A stretch of 64,000 nucleotides of DNA from JBLIRR01 sp049472395 (GTDB taxonomy: Bacteria; SZUA-182; DTGQ01; JBLIRR01): contig JBLIRR010000024.1 of NCBI GenBank assembly GCA_049472395.1, positions 28,740-92,739 of the forward strand. Direction: 5' to 3'. Positions 8,474 through 16,271 of the stretch are shown here, in pieces (the first letter of the stretch is position 1; the number at the start of each line of letters is the position of its first letter). The notes beneath the pieces are model-generated. The model made no database searches. It was not told the DNA's origin and saw nothing but the letters and a program-made list of their open reading frames with translations. The position numbers were made by a program, and so were the translations under genes.

Positions 8474-9159
8474 ATGATTTCTCTCATAATCCCTATATTT
8501 CATGAGGAAGCCAGATTAGAAGCGCTCCTTGCCCATCTTCATAATCTAGGTACAAAAGGGGAGTATGAAATAATCATTGTTGATGGTGATCCCCAAAGAA
8601 CAATTATTAAAAGGATCAGGCAACGAAGGGGGCTTGTAATGATTACCTCTGAAAAAGGGCGGGGCAGGCAAATGAATGCTGGTGCTCGTCATGCCAAAGG
8701 CGATATTCTTTTATTTCTTCATGCGGATACTCTCCTGCCCTTTGGGGCACTTGAAAAAGTGACGTTCATCATGCAAAAGAATATATATATATGGGGGGTG
8801 CATTTGATTTGGGTATGGATTCCTCAAACCTATTGATAAAATTTATTGCCCTGTGTGCGTCACTTCGATCGCGTGTGACGAGGGTCCCTTTTGGGGACCA
8901 TGCAATATTTATCCGCCGGGACTATTTCAATGCCATCGGAGGCTATAAAGAAATCCCCTTGATGGAAGATGTTGATTTGATGAAAAGAGTGAGAAAATAA
9001 GGCCATAAGATATATATCATAAACGAAAGGGTGAAAACCTCTTCCAGAACCTGGGAAGAGAATGGGATCCTGTGCACGGTACTGCGAAACTGGATGTTAC
9101 AGATCCTTTACTCCCTGAAAGTATCACCTCATATTCTGGTGAAATTTTATTATCGGTAA
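8474..9159 (+). pseudogene. TIGR04283-type glycosyltransferase, frameshift plus nonsense mutation
   Basis: Bases 8474-8792 encode the GT2 N-terminus (SLIIPIFHEEARLEALLAHL, IIIVDGDP, GRGRQMNAGARHAKGDILLF, LHADTLLP). The frame breaks at an (AT)6(G)6 tract at 8781-8798. It resumes in the next frame as GGAFDLGMDSSN, VPFGDHAIFIRRDYFNAIGG and IPLMEDVDLMKRVRK. A TAA at 8998-9000 then interrupts the frame, which continues as GHKIYIINERVKTSSRTWEE, VLRNWMLQILYSL and VSPHILVKFYYR to the TAA at 9157. Restoring both lesions gives a normal full-length member of the rSAM/selenodomain-associated transferase 2 family. Two independent lesions make a simple sequencing error less likely, though the homopolymer site needs checking. 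Confidence 0.88.
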
Positions 9160-9221
9160 AGATATAGCATCAAGACTATGACTGGCGGCTTAACCGGTAT
9201 TGATCGGAGAGAGATGATCCT

Positions 9222-9911
9222 ATGAAAGAGAAAGGGCTTATTGTGTTTATGCGCTATCCGGAAAAAGGCCGGGTGAAAACCCGTCTTGCCCGGTATCTTG
9301 GGAATGATTTCACCTTGGATTTATATAAACATTTTCTTGTTGATATCTTTACAATGTGCCGCATGATCGATGCGGAAATCATGATCGCCTATTCACGCTC
9401 TGAAAAAAGGAATCATGAAATCTTATTTTTCAATGAGCACTATATGTATTTCCCCCAAAAAGGCAATAATATTGGCCAGAGGATGTTCCATGCCTTGCGG
9501 GAGGCAGCGGAGCGAGGATACAGAAAATGTATCCTCATCGGCAGTGATACCCCCGACCTTCCTGCCGCACTCATTAATAATGCGTATAAGGTATTGGATA
9601 CAAGCGATATTGTCCTTGGCCCGAGTACTGATGGAGGATATTACTTGATCGGTGTTCGCTCCCAGAGTATTGACGTGAGGATTTTTGATAAGGTGAAATG
9701 GGGAACCCCTTCCGTGCTTAAGGAGACAATAGAGCATATTAAAAGGACAGGGATGATCTTCTCTCTCCTTGAGAAGTGGGATGATATTGATGATTTGGAT
9801 TCTTTAAAGAGCTATTATACCCGTTATCGACAGCAGAAAAAGATCTTCAGCACTATGGAATTTTTAGAGCATCATCAGGGGATTTTATCTCAATGGCTTG
9901 CAAATACTTAG
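9222..9911 (+). CDS. TIGR04282 family glycosyltransferase (rSAM/selenodomain-associated transferase 1)
   Basis: 229 residues, start at 9222 after GAGAGAGATGATCCT. This is the DUF2064/TIGR04282 nucleotidyl-type transferase fold: MRYPEKGRVKTRLARYLG near the N-terminus, ILIGSDTPDLP near residue 103, LGPSTDGGYYLIG near 128 and WDDIDDLDSL near 187. The DTPDLP and PSTDGGY motifs form the nucleotide-sugar and metal site. In other genomes TIGR04282 and TIGR04283 genes sit together beside ArsS-type radical SAM genes, which act in arsenosugar synthesis. Here the TIGR04283 partner is broken but this gene is intact. No ArsS gene lies inside the window, so the pathway link is inference. Confidence 0.9.
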   Translation: MKEKGLIVFMRYPEKGRVKTRLARYLGNDFTLDLYKHFLVDIFTMCRMIDAEIMIAYSRSEKRNHEILFFNEHYMYFPQKGNNIGQRMFHALREAAERGYRKCILIGSDTPDLPAALINNAYKVLDTSDIVLGPSTDGGYYLIGVRSQSIDVRIFDKVKWGTPSVLKETIEHIKRTGMIFSLLEKWDDIDDLDSLKSYYTRYRQQKKIFSTMEFLEHHQGILSQWLANT

Positions 9912-9957
9912 GATTTATAATTAAAATTCTTATAAAACACGAAAAGGGAGGAAGTTT

Positions 9958-10755
9958 ATGAACATTGGTATAATTTCCGGATCAGGTTTTTATGAGCTTC
10001 ATTCACTTGATGAGAGCGGACCAATCCACGTGCATACAAAATATGGAGTCGTTGATCTTATCACAGGGAAGAAATACGGACATACCATTTTTTTTATCGC
10101 TCGTCATGGGAAGGGGCATGTGAGATTGCCGAATATGATCAATTACCGGGCACACATTCTTGCCTTAAGGGAGTGTGGGGTTGAACTTATCATTGGGACG
10201 AGCGTCATGGGTATTCTTGATGAATCGATCCCAATGGCTCATCTCTATCTCTTTGATGATCTTTTCTTTATAGATAACCGGCTTCCTTCGGGAGAGGTAT
10301 GTTCCATATTCACGGAACCTGGTGAGAAGAAGCGGGGCCACTATCTTTTTGCCACGCCATTTTCAGTCTCAGCTGCAAAGATAGCAGAAACTGTTGCAGA
10401 AAAGTATGATATTCCAACCATTACGGGGCTTGTCTATGCGCACGTGAATGGCCCTCGTTTTAACTCAAAGACGGAGATCACGATGCTCCGCAATGCAGGC
10501 TGCTCGACCCTCAGCCAGAGCGCAGGCCCTGAGATTATTCTTGCCGGTGAGTGTGAAATAGCCTATTTACTGCTGGGCTTTGGAATAGATTATGCCAACG
10601 GAGTAAAAGATATACCAACAGGGATTGAGGTCTTAAATGAGAATATGAAAAAAAGCGCAGAGATTTTCCCCCAAATGATTTTTGGTATTCTTGATGAGCT
10701 TAAAAACGCTCAGATCCACTATTTTGATAATGGATTTATCTATCGATTTGAATAA
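9958..10755 (+). CDS. Divergent MTA/purine-nucleoside phosphorylase family protein
   Basis: 265 residues, with AAAGGGAGGAAGTTT before the ATG. The phosphorylase fold is clear from GIISGSGFYELHSL, FFIARHGKGHVRLPNMINYR and ELIIGTSVMGILDE. The C-terminal half departs from standard MTA phosphorylase: the usual EGPRFETPAE / MTNVPE region reads NGPRFNSKTEITML and STLSQSAGPEIILAGECEIA. The MT of the substrate loop is therefore replaced, and substrate specificity may differ. It lies 46 bases downstream of the TIGR04282 gene and ends 16 bases inside the convergent radical SAM gene. A nucleoside phosphorylase is also found in arsenosugar clusters, where it would act on the adenosyl-derived intermediate; that role is inferred from position only. 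Confidence 0.85.
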   Translation: MNIGIISGSGFYELHSLDESGPIHVHTKYGVVDLITGKKYGHTIFFIARHGKGHVRLPNMINYRAHILALRECGVELIIGTSVMGILDESIPMAHLYLFDDLFFIDNRLPSGEVCSIFTEPGEKKRGHYLFATPFSVSAAKIAETVAEKYDIPTITGLVYAHVNGPRFNSKTEITMLRNAGCSTLSQSAGPEIILAGECEIAYLLLGFGIDYANGVKDIPTGIEVLNENMKKSAEIFPQMIFGILDELKNAQIHYFDNGFIYRFE

Positions 10756-11769
10756 GGCAATTGATTTTCTCTATAAAAAATTGAAGAACCCTGCACTAAT
10801 TTATAGTCTGTTTCCAAAAACATTTTTTTGCAGGAACACACATCCAATCCGCGCCCTTCTGCTGTTTCTGTGTGGGTATCCCTCGGATTTGTGCCAACTT
10901 CCGCCCAAAAAAGATTTGCACCTGTCACTGCTCCCAACAAATTCGGCTCATGAGTACAATTGGCCATCAAATTCCGTCCCATTGATAATCGAACAACAGC
11001 AACAATAACTGCCAGTTGGTATTCTGTGAGCATGCCATATTTATCCATTTCCGAACCAGGTATATTTATACGTCGCATTGCTCCGCTGAAACAAGGCTTC
11101 ATCTCACGACCAATCAGTATCTTCTCTACTATCTCATCTATTTCATGTTCCGGGCCTATAGGCTCAACGCACGTTCCAATCAATAAACCTGCCTCTCTGG
11201 CTGATTGAACGGTTTTTAATCGTGTTTCAGGAGAAATACTTGTTACTTCACCTTCACCCATTCGCACTGCATGGTAAATACCTGTATAGCCTGCATCTTT
11301 TAATTCTTTACCTTCCTCGTAATTGAAATCACCGATATTCGCGATCATGACTGTCTCAGGTGATATTTTTGATCGAATCTCTGTGGAAACTTCAATAAAT
11401 TTCTTAAAGGGATAATCACCTGTTGCCATAATAAATATGGCGTTTGCCCTCTCTCTCCCCATTATGAGCCATCATTACCGCATCTTCAAAGCTCACTTCC
11501 ATGCTCTCCCCAAACACCTTATTCTTTGCAGCAAAGGCACAAAATGAACAATTACGAGGACAAGGAGCACAATTAATGCCTATTTGGGCATGAACTTCGG
11601 CCTTATTATTTGACGCCAAGCGATTAATAGTATCTGCAGATGAAATAATCAATCCAGCATCTGCTGAATGTGGTTCCACATTAAGTAATAAGCGAATTTC
11701 ATCTGCAGTAGGATAGTCTCCATCATAGACTTTATTAACTATACCCTCAATCTTTATATTCCCCTTCAT
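10740..11769 (-). pseudogene. BioB-like radical SAM protein, frameshifted
   Basis: The likely start is the ATG at 11769, after GGAGTATCG; an earlier in-frame ATG is at 11826. The N-terminal segment contains the radical SAM cluster CPRNCSFCAFA (CxxxCxxC) after HAQIGINCAP. The frame ends prematurely at 11416, but the sequence continues one frame over from about 11450 as ANAIFIMATGDYPF, VMIANIGDFNYEEG, GLLIGTCVEPIGPEH, SGAMRRINIPGSEMDKYG and ANLFWAEVGTNPRDT, to a stop at 10740. The break falls in a GGGGAGAGAGAGGG tract and a single extra base explains it. The joined protein (~340 residues) belongs to the BioB/HydE/PylB branch of radical SAM proteins; it lacks the canonical BioB motif and its substrate is unknown. 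Its 3' end overlaps the convergent phosphorylase. Confidence 0.85.
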
Positions 11770-11938
11770 TCGATACTCCATTTCAATTGTCAAATTTAAA
11801 CCTTGAACCTGTAACCGGGTATCCAATTATTTATCATAACACGATTACCATGTGTGCACAATCTCAATATTAGAGTCTTGTATCCCAGAAAAAACCCAGA
11901 GAAATTTAAATCAATAATTGAAATCTTTTTCTAACTTG

Positions 11939-11960
11939 ATATATTGTATATACGATATAT
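11939..11960. promoter_or_regulatory. Palindromic operator upstream of RHH antitoxin
   Basis: ATATATTGTATATACGATAT plus the next two bases forms a 22-bp palindrome centred on GTATATAC, with 10 of 11 base pairs matching. It ends 22 bases before the antitoxin ATG at 11983, where the antitoxin of a type II pair would normally bind and repress its own promoter. Confidence 0.65.
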
Positions 11961-11982
11961 TTTTTAATATAAAAGGAGAGAA

Positions 11983-12150
11983 ATGTCAACACAACTAGTA
12001 ATTCGCATTGACCCGGAAAAACGAGAAAAGCTTAATCGCATTTCAAAAGCAGAAGGGAAAACAACTAGTCAGGTTATTCGCGAAATGATAGATAATTTCA
12101 TTAGCGAACATGATATTGGGGGTTATAGGGAGAAGTTATACTCTGTTTGA
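11983..12150 (+). CDS. Ribbon-helix-helix antitoxin (CopG/MetJ-like)
   Basis: 55 residues, preceded by AAAAGGAGAGAA. The N-terminal strand TQLVIRIDPEKREKLNRIS, a helix, and the second helix TTSQVIREMIDNFI give the ribbon-helix-helix pattern, with a short acidic/basic tail (EHDIGGYREKLYSV) that would bind the toxin. The stop TGA overlaps the TTG of the following PIN-domain frame, so translation was probably coupled. A near-perfect 22-bp palindrome lies just upstream, consistent with autoregulation. The cognate toxin is truncated, so this may now be an orphan antitoxin that still binds DNA. Confidence 0.78.
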   Translation: MSTQLVIRIDPEKREKLNRISKAEGKTTSQVIREMIDNFISEHDIGGYREKLYSV

Positions 12151-12446
12151 CAAATAGCATTATTGATGAATATATTAATGTTCTCGGAAGAATGGGGCTC
12201 ACTAATAAGAAGGAATTGAGAGAATTGCTCTTGCTCTTCCAAAAGGGATTTAATTGTATATTTTCAAATAAGACTCCACCTATTAAAATAGCGAGGGATT
12301 CTGATGACAATAAATTTATCGAAGCAGCTTCTGCACTTAATGCTGACGTCATAATTTCGGGTGACAAACATTTACTTGAAATAAAACGATATATGGGGAT
12401 TAACATTTTTACACCAAAAGAGTTCTTGGATTACCTGAAGGAATAG
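12147..12446 (+). pseudogene. PIN-domain toxin lacking its N-terminal catalytic part
   Basis: The frame starts at a TTG overlapping the antitoxin stop and encodes about 99 residues. It aligns with the central and C-terminal parts of TIGR00305-type PIN toxins: SIIDEYINVLGRMG, PPIKIARDSDDNKFIEAA, ALNADVIISGDKHLLEI and INIFTPKEFLDYL. The acidic residues in RDSDDNKF and SGDKHLL remain. The first strand with the essential DTN motif, about 45 residues, is absent and no in-frame sequence upstream could supply it, because the antitoxin occupies that DNA. A deletion therefore seems to have removed the toxin 5' end and left the antitoxin intact. The product should be inactive as a nuclease. Confidence 0.75.
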
Positions 12447-12502
12447 ATCTTTAGATTAAAATCAGGATTTCAAGAAGATCAAGAGGCATGTTAGCATTTT
12501 TC

Positions 12503-12535
12503 ACTCAATTACCGGCCTAAACTCGGTAATTGAGT
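12503..12535. repeat. Perfect 12-bp inverted repeat (hairpin)
   Basis: ACTCAATTACCG and CGGTAATTGAGT form a perfect 12-bp stem around a 9-base loop, 57 bases after the PIN remnant. No T-tract follows on either strand, so a rho-independent terminator is not well supported. It lies in the 289-base gap before the NifX-like gene, which holds nothing else evident. Confidence 0.6.
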
Positions 12536-12735
12536 ATGATATCATTTAGGCTGAAGCCGACTATTTACTCATCCTTAATGCTGAATACAACAGATATGTA
12601 ACATAATAAGGTTATTGAAGATAAGCTAAAAATTATAAATCGGGGGATGGCTAACTTTTGCAGGTAATTTGGTAAGATATTTCTGTTCTAAACGCTTTAG
12701 GGAAGATTAAAAAACTTTTTATATATTCCTCATCG

Positions 12736-13122
12736 TCAATCGTCGTGGGGATGATCGCATTCTGTTTTCTCCACTCCATAGCCTTTGCCAGAGCCAGGCT
12801 GACATAAGCTCTCCCCTGACTCAAGCGTGCCGTCAATAAAGTGGTCTATTACCTCATTTACTCTGCCACTTACCCCGACAATAGGCTTAATATTAAATTC
12901 TTTAAAAAAGCCTGTTGCTCTCATTCCCATGCCACCAGCAATGATAGACGTGACTCCCTTTTTATGTAAAAATTCCGGTATAAATCCCGGTCGATGCCCG
13001 GGATTTTCTATCACTTCTTTATGTATGACTTTGCCATCTTCAATATCGACGATAGTAAAAGCCGGACATCTCCCAAAATGGGCAGATACGTAAGATCTGT
13101 CCGTAGATATTGCTATTCGCAT
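12736..13122 (-). CDS. NifX/NafY-family dinitrogenase cofactor-like protein
   Basis: 128 residues, with GGAGGGAATCCT before the ATG at 13122. The Nitro_FeMo-Co domain is recognisable: MRIAISTDRSYVSAHFGRCP, FTIVDIEDGKV, ENPGHRPGFIPEFLHKKGVT, IIAGGMGMRATGFFKEFNI and VIDHFIDGTLESGE. A tail follows with Cys residues at SLCQPGSG and TECDHPHDD. Stand-alone proteins of this type (MTH1175-like) occur in many non-diazotrophic anaerobes, often beside Mrp/NBP35-type ATPases, and are thought to bind a metal cluster or cofactor. No nif structural genes are in the window. It is the last gene of a leftward set with DUF5320 and a second NifX-like gene. Confidence 0.88.
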   Translation of the reverse strand: MRIAISTDRSYVSAHFGRCPAFTIVDIEDGKVIHKEVIENPGHRPGFIPEFLHKKGVTSIIAGGMGMRATGFFKEFNIKPIVGVSGRVNEVIDHFIDGTLESGESLCQPGSGKGYGVEKTECDHPHDD

Positions 13123-13165
13123 AGGATTCCCTCCTCTTTCCCTTTCCCCTTATTTATCTTGTTAT

Positions 13166-13525
13166 TCATTCTTCTTTGTCTGACTCTTTCTCTAGGGTGT
13201 TGATACGATTTTGAATATCATCGCGTTGCTGTTCCAAAATCCTTACGTGCTCTTTCAGCATATCAATCTCATCTTTCGTTGACAAATCTGGTCCATAGGG
13301 ATATGACCACCCTCCAAAAGGCGGATAGTTATAGAAAGCTCTCATCCGGCCAGGGATACCAGTTGCCCAATACCAATGTCTATACCCCCTGCCTCTTCCT
13401 CTGCCAAAAAATCTCCAGCCATAAGGACGGCTACCTCCTCTGCCAACAGGCATTGCGCAAAATCCCCTGCCACCACCGGTGAGAGGTCCTGCTCCTGCTG
13501 GTCCTGTTCCATCAAAACCTGGCAT
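13166..13525 (-). CDS. DUF5320 family Gly/Arg-rich protein
   Basis: 119 residues from the ATG at 13525, with AAAGGAGGTAATTAC just upstream. The N-terminus MPGFDGTGPAGAGPLTGGGR is the DUF5320 signature. A Gly/Arg/aromatic region follows (GRGRGRGYRHWYW) and then a C-terminal coiled coil (residues ~82-115, KDEIDMLKEHVRILEQQRDD). Such proteins nearly always lie beside NifX-like genes, as here, where one flanks it on each side. The coiled coil suggests oligomerisation and the glycine-rich part may be a flexible or nucleic-acid/metal-binding segment. Function is unknown. Confidence 0.88.
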   Translation of the reverse strand: MPGFDGTGPAGAGPLTGGGRGFCAMPVGRGGSRPYGWRFFGRGRGRGYRHWYWATGIPGRMRAFYNYPPFGGWSYPYGPDLSTKDEIDMLKEHVRILEQQRDDIQNRINTLEKESDKEE

Positions 13526-13530
13526 TGTAA

Positions 13531-13935
13531 TTACCTCCTTTCTTTATTACATATTTTTAAATATCCCCTCCCACGTCTGCTCCTTAAACGTCTGCCTTTA
13601 TGCCCACACCCAGGCATATAAAAATGCGCGGTAAACGGGGCCCCTTTCAGATAATGATTAAGCACCTGATCCACATCACCCGTGACAAAGGGGACAATCT
13701 TAATACCATAAGCTTCAATCACATTGGCGAATATCTGTGATATGGCCCCACAGATTAAAACCTTTGCACGCAGATCAAAGAGCATGGCAGCCCGGTTATA
13801 TGGCAGCTCAGAATGGAAAAATTCATGGTGTCTGCGAATCACGACACCTTTTTCAACATCCACGATAAGCAACCTGCGAGCAGAATCAAATACCGGAGAA
13901 ATCTTATTTCCCCAAACAGTTAAAGCCATTCTCAT
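13531..13935 (-). CDS. Second NifX-family protein
   Basis: 134 residues from the ATG at 13935, chosen because CAAGGAGGCAGC lies about 11 bases upstream; a longer frame to 13995 lacks a ribosome site. The fold pattern is seen in RMALTVWGNKISPVFDSARR, LLIVDVEKG, FDLRAKVLICGAISQIFANV and IVPFVTGDVDQVLNHYLKGA. The C-terminus is basic (HKGRRLRSRRGRGYLK) with one Cys, unlike the acidic tail of the first paralogue. Only five bases separate it from the DUF5320 gene. The two NifX-like proteins have diverged strongly, so they probably have distinct partners or ligands. Confidence 0.85.
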   Translation of the reverse strand: MRMALTVWGNKISPVFDSARRLLIVDVEKGVVIRRHHEFFHSELPYNRAAMLFDLRAKVLICGAISQIFANVIEAYGIKIVPFVTGDVDQVLNHYLKGAPFTAHFYMPGCGHKGRRLRSRRGRGYLKICNKERR

Positions 13936-14129
13936 TACCAGGCTGCCTCCTTGGTAAATAGCATCAGCAATTCTTGCGCCATAATAGAAATACAATCTTT
14001 ATTATGTAAGAAATATATTATTATCAATTAGTTACGTAACAATGGAAGTTATGCAAAAAAAAACAGGAGCGTGCTATGGGGTCTTAGTAATGCACCCCTA
14101 GAGCTTATTAGAGTCGCTTTTATGCAACT

Positions 14130-15485
14130 CTAATTGGATCTACGATGAGCACGGCCATCGATCTGGGGGAGGGTAATACCAAGTTTCTTGATCTTTCTGA
14201 AAAGGGTACTTTTATGCATACCAAGGTCGTGAGCGGTTTCCAGTCGATTATAATTATTGCGCTTAAGCGCATCTGTTATTACCTCGACCTCGGCTGATTT
14301 TAAAGCATCATGAATCTTCTCATGGGAGACGGAAGGGGAGATATGACTCATCAGCGTATCCGGTAAACAGGAGGGTTCAATCTTTCCTTGAGGGCACATC
14401 GCAAAGGCATGCTCGATGATATTCTCCAATTCACGAATATTGCCGGGGTAATTATACGACATGAGCAGTGCACGGGCTTTCTGGCTGATTCCTGTGATAT
14501 CTCGACCACGCACCATATTAAAATGATTGATAAAATGGTCGATAAGCAGAGGGATATCTTCTTTACGCTCTCGCAGGGGCGGAAGTGAGAGTTTCACTAT
14601 GTTAATGCGATAATAAAGATCCTGACGGAAAATTCCCTTCTCCACAAGTGTGCTAAGATCTTTGTTTGAGGCAGCTATAATACGAACATCCGCTTTGACA
14701 GGCTCCAAAGCTCCAAGAGGCTGAAAAGTGCGCTCTTGCAACACACGTAAGAGCCGTATTTGAAATGCAGGACTGACATCCCCTATTTCATCCAAAAAAA
14801 TAGTCCCGCCCTTGGCGCATGCAAAATGTCCCGGCTTATCTTTTGTGGCGTTGGTAAAAGCCCCAGCCTTGTAGCCAAAGAGTTCGGATTCCAGAAGTGT
14901 ATCTGGCAGGGCTCCGCAATTGAGTGCGACAAATGGTTTCTGGCGGCGCGGGCTTAACTCATGGATCGCGCGTGCGATAAGTTCCTTGCCGGTTCCTGTC
15001 TCTCCCTGTATCAATACTATGCTGTCACTGTTTGCCACCTGTGGCAAGATAGAAAATATCTTTTGCATGGAAGGGCTATGGCTTACTATATCACCCACTT
15101 GAAAGCGATGATCAATTTCCTTGCGGAGTTCCTCGATAAGGCTCATATCACGAAAGGTTTCGACCCCGCCTATCACCCTTCCCTTTTCATCCTTTAGCAA
15201 AGAAGTGGAGACAATCACAGGAACTCGGCGCTTCTTATTATTGACAATGTAGGTGGAGGTATCGACAAAAGGTTTCCCTAAATTCATTGTGCGGCGCAAC
15301 GCACAATTCATTTCACACATATTGGAACGAAACACATCCCAGCAATGTTTACCTATGGCTTCTTCACGGGGACACCCTGTAATATTCTCCGCCGCGCGAT
15401 TAAAGGAAGTAATACGCCACTCAGGATCAACGGTAAACACCCCGTCAGAGATACTTTCAAGAATGATTTCATTAACTGTCTTCAT
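14130..15485 (-). CDS. PAS-containing sigma-54 activator (NtrC/Fis family)
   Basis: 451 residues. Order: PAS domain (~1-115), linker, AAA+ activator domain (~130-370) and Fis-type helix-turn-helix (~405-445). Walker A is GETGTGKE (161-168) and Walker B is GTIFLDEIGD (228-237). The sigma-54-contact loop reads GAFTNA (208-213) instead of GAFTGA; GAFTDA/GAFTNA variants are known in this subfamily. The PAS domain has a Cys group, C48, C57 and C61 in KHCWDVFRSNMCEMNCALRR, which could bind an Fe-S cluster or act as a redox sensor. It lies 195 bases upstream of the NifX/DUF5320/NifX set on the same strand and is the obvious candidate regulator of it, but I found no convincing -24/-12 promoter there. 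Confidence 0.92.
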   Translation of the reverse strand: MKTVNEIILESISDGVFTVDPEWRITSFNRAAENITGCPREEAIGKHCWDVFRSNMCEMNCALRRTMNLGKPFVDTSTYIVNNKKRRVPVIVSTSLLKDEKGRVIGGVETFRDMSLIEELRKEIDHRFQVGDIVSHSPSMQKIFSILPQVANSDSIVLIQGETGTGKELIARAIHELSPRRQKPFVALNCGALPDTLLESELFGYKAGAFTNATKDKPGHFACAKGGTIFLDEIGDVSPAFQIRLLRVLQERTFQPLGALEPVKADVRIIAASNKDLSTLVEKGIFRQDLYYRINIVKLSLPPLRERKEDIPLLIDHFINHFNMVRGRDITGISQKARALLMSYNYPGNIRELENIIEHAFAMCPQGKIEPSCLPDTLMSHISPSVSHEKIHDALKSAEVEVITDALKRNNYNRLETAHDLGMHKSTLFRKIKKLGITLPQIDGRAHRRSN

Positions 15486-15630
15486 AGTACTTGCTTTTTA
15501 AAAAAATTTTCTCCATTCCCATATTGCAGGGTCATCCTCATGACCCTGCCTATCGGATGGTATGCCTCTCCAATGGGAATTCCTGAAAATTTGAAATAAT
15601 TATATCATAAATTAAAAAAGTATGATATAA

Positions 15631-15673
15631 GTATAAGGAATTCCTGCTCTTTGTTGAGCAGTGGAGCGAGGGA
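15631..15673 (+). repeat. 42-bp dispersed repeat, copy 1
   Basis: The copy has GTATAAGGAATTCCTGCTCT then TTGTTGAGCAGTGGAGCGAG. It aligns over ~42 bases with 17382-17424 (same strand) and 34399-34442 (opposite strand). The first half holds a palindrome (AAGGAATTCCT) and the second half the conserved TTGAGCRGTGKAGCGAGG. It ends 12 bases before the ATG of the methyltransferase-like gene and so probably lies within its 5' leader or promoter. Confidence 0.75.
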
Positions 15674-15684
15674 AGGAACATACT

Positions 15685-16209
15685 ATGACAAAAGAAAAAA
15701 CACGTGCCGTAAAAGGTCACGAACACAGAGCAGATTTGGCAGGTGAGCACCCTTTTGGTGATACAGGGCAAATTATCCTGTTATTACTATTTTTAACAGT
15801 CTGGATAATTGATTCTTTTTTTCTTAAATATTCAACATTCATCTCATCATATGTCTCATTATATATCAGACTTCCCCTTTCAAGTATGCTTTTGATTATT
15901 GCATTGTATATTACCAAAAAAAGTCATGATATCGTATTTGGCGAAGTACGGGAAGAGGCACGTGTTATTAGAAAAGGGGTCTTCGGTATGCTCCGTCACC
16001 CGTTATATTGTGGGGCTTTATTAGGATATTGCGGTCTGTTTGTAATGACTCTTTCGCTCGTCACTCTTCCTATCCTCATTATTATTATTTTTTTCTATAA
16101 TTATATTGCCCGATATGAAGAAGGGATACTCAGAGAAAAATTAGGTAAGGAATATATTACATACATGAGAGAAGTGCCCCGATGGGTCCCTCGACTGAGG
16201 CGGCGTTAA
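15685..16209 (+). CDS. Isoprenylcysteine methyltransferase-like (ICMT/PEMT superfamily) membrane protein
   Basis: 174 residues from the ATG at 15685, with GGGAAGGAACATACT upstream; an earlier GTG lies inside the repeat and is not preferred. After a polar ~30-residue N-terminus there are several hydrophobic helices. The C-terminal catalytic half has VFGMLRHPLYCGALLGY, YEEGILREKLGKEYITYM and EVPRWVPRL, the RHPxY...E...Y pattern of membrane methyltransferases of the ICMT/phospholipid methyltransferase superfamily. SAM-dependent methylation at the membrane is expected. Bacterial members act on varied lipids or small molecules, so the substrate is unknown. It is a single gene with a dispersed repeat immediately upstream. 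Confidence 0.82.
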   Translation: MTKEKTRAVKGHEHRADLAGEHPFGDTGQIILLLLFLTVWIIDSFFLKYSTFISSYVSLYIRLPLSSMLLIIALYITKKSHDIVFGEVREEARVIRKGVFGMLRHPLYCGALLGYCGLFVMTLSLVTLPILIIIIFFYNYIARYEEGILREKLGKEYITYMREVPRWVPRLRRR

Positions 16210-16271
16210 AACGCAGAGAAAAAACTACATATGTAATGAGCAATTCTTGGATGCCAGAATGAGTATTGATC

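Noticed and set aside
10740..11769. True biotin synthase bioB
   Set aside because: The cluster motif and downstream signatures differ from BioB and no other biotin genes are near.
12503..12535. Rho-independent terminator after the PIN remnant
   Set aside because: The 12-bp stem is perfect but no T-tract follows on either strand, so it is listed only as an inverted repeat.
12736..13935. Nitrogen-fixation locus
   Set aside because: Only NifX-like stand-alone proteins and DUF5320 are seen, with no nifHDK, nifB or nifE/N; such proteins are common in non-fixing anaerobes.
13936..14129. Sigma-54 promoter before the NifX set
   Set aside because: The gap has GCACG and TTGCA-like words but not with the GG-N10-GC spacing required.
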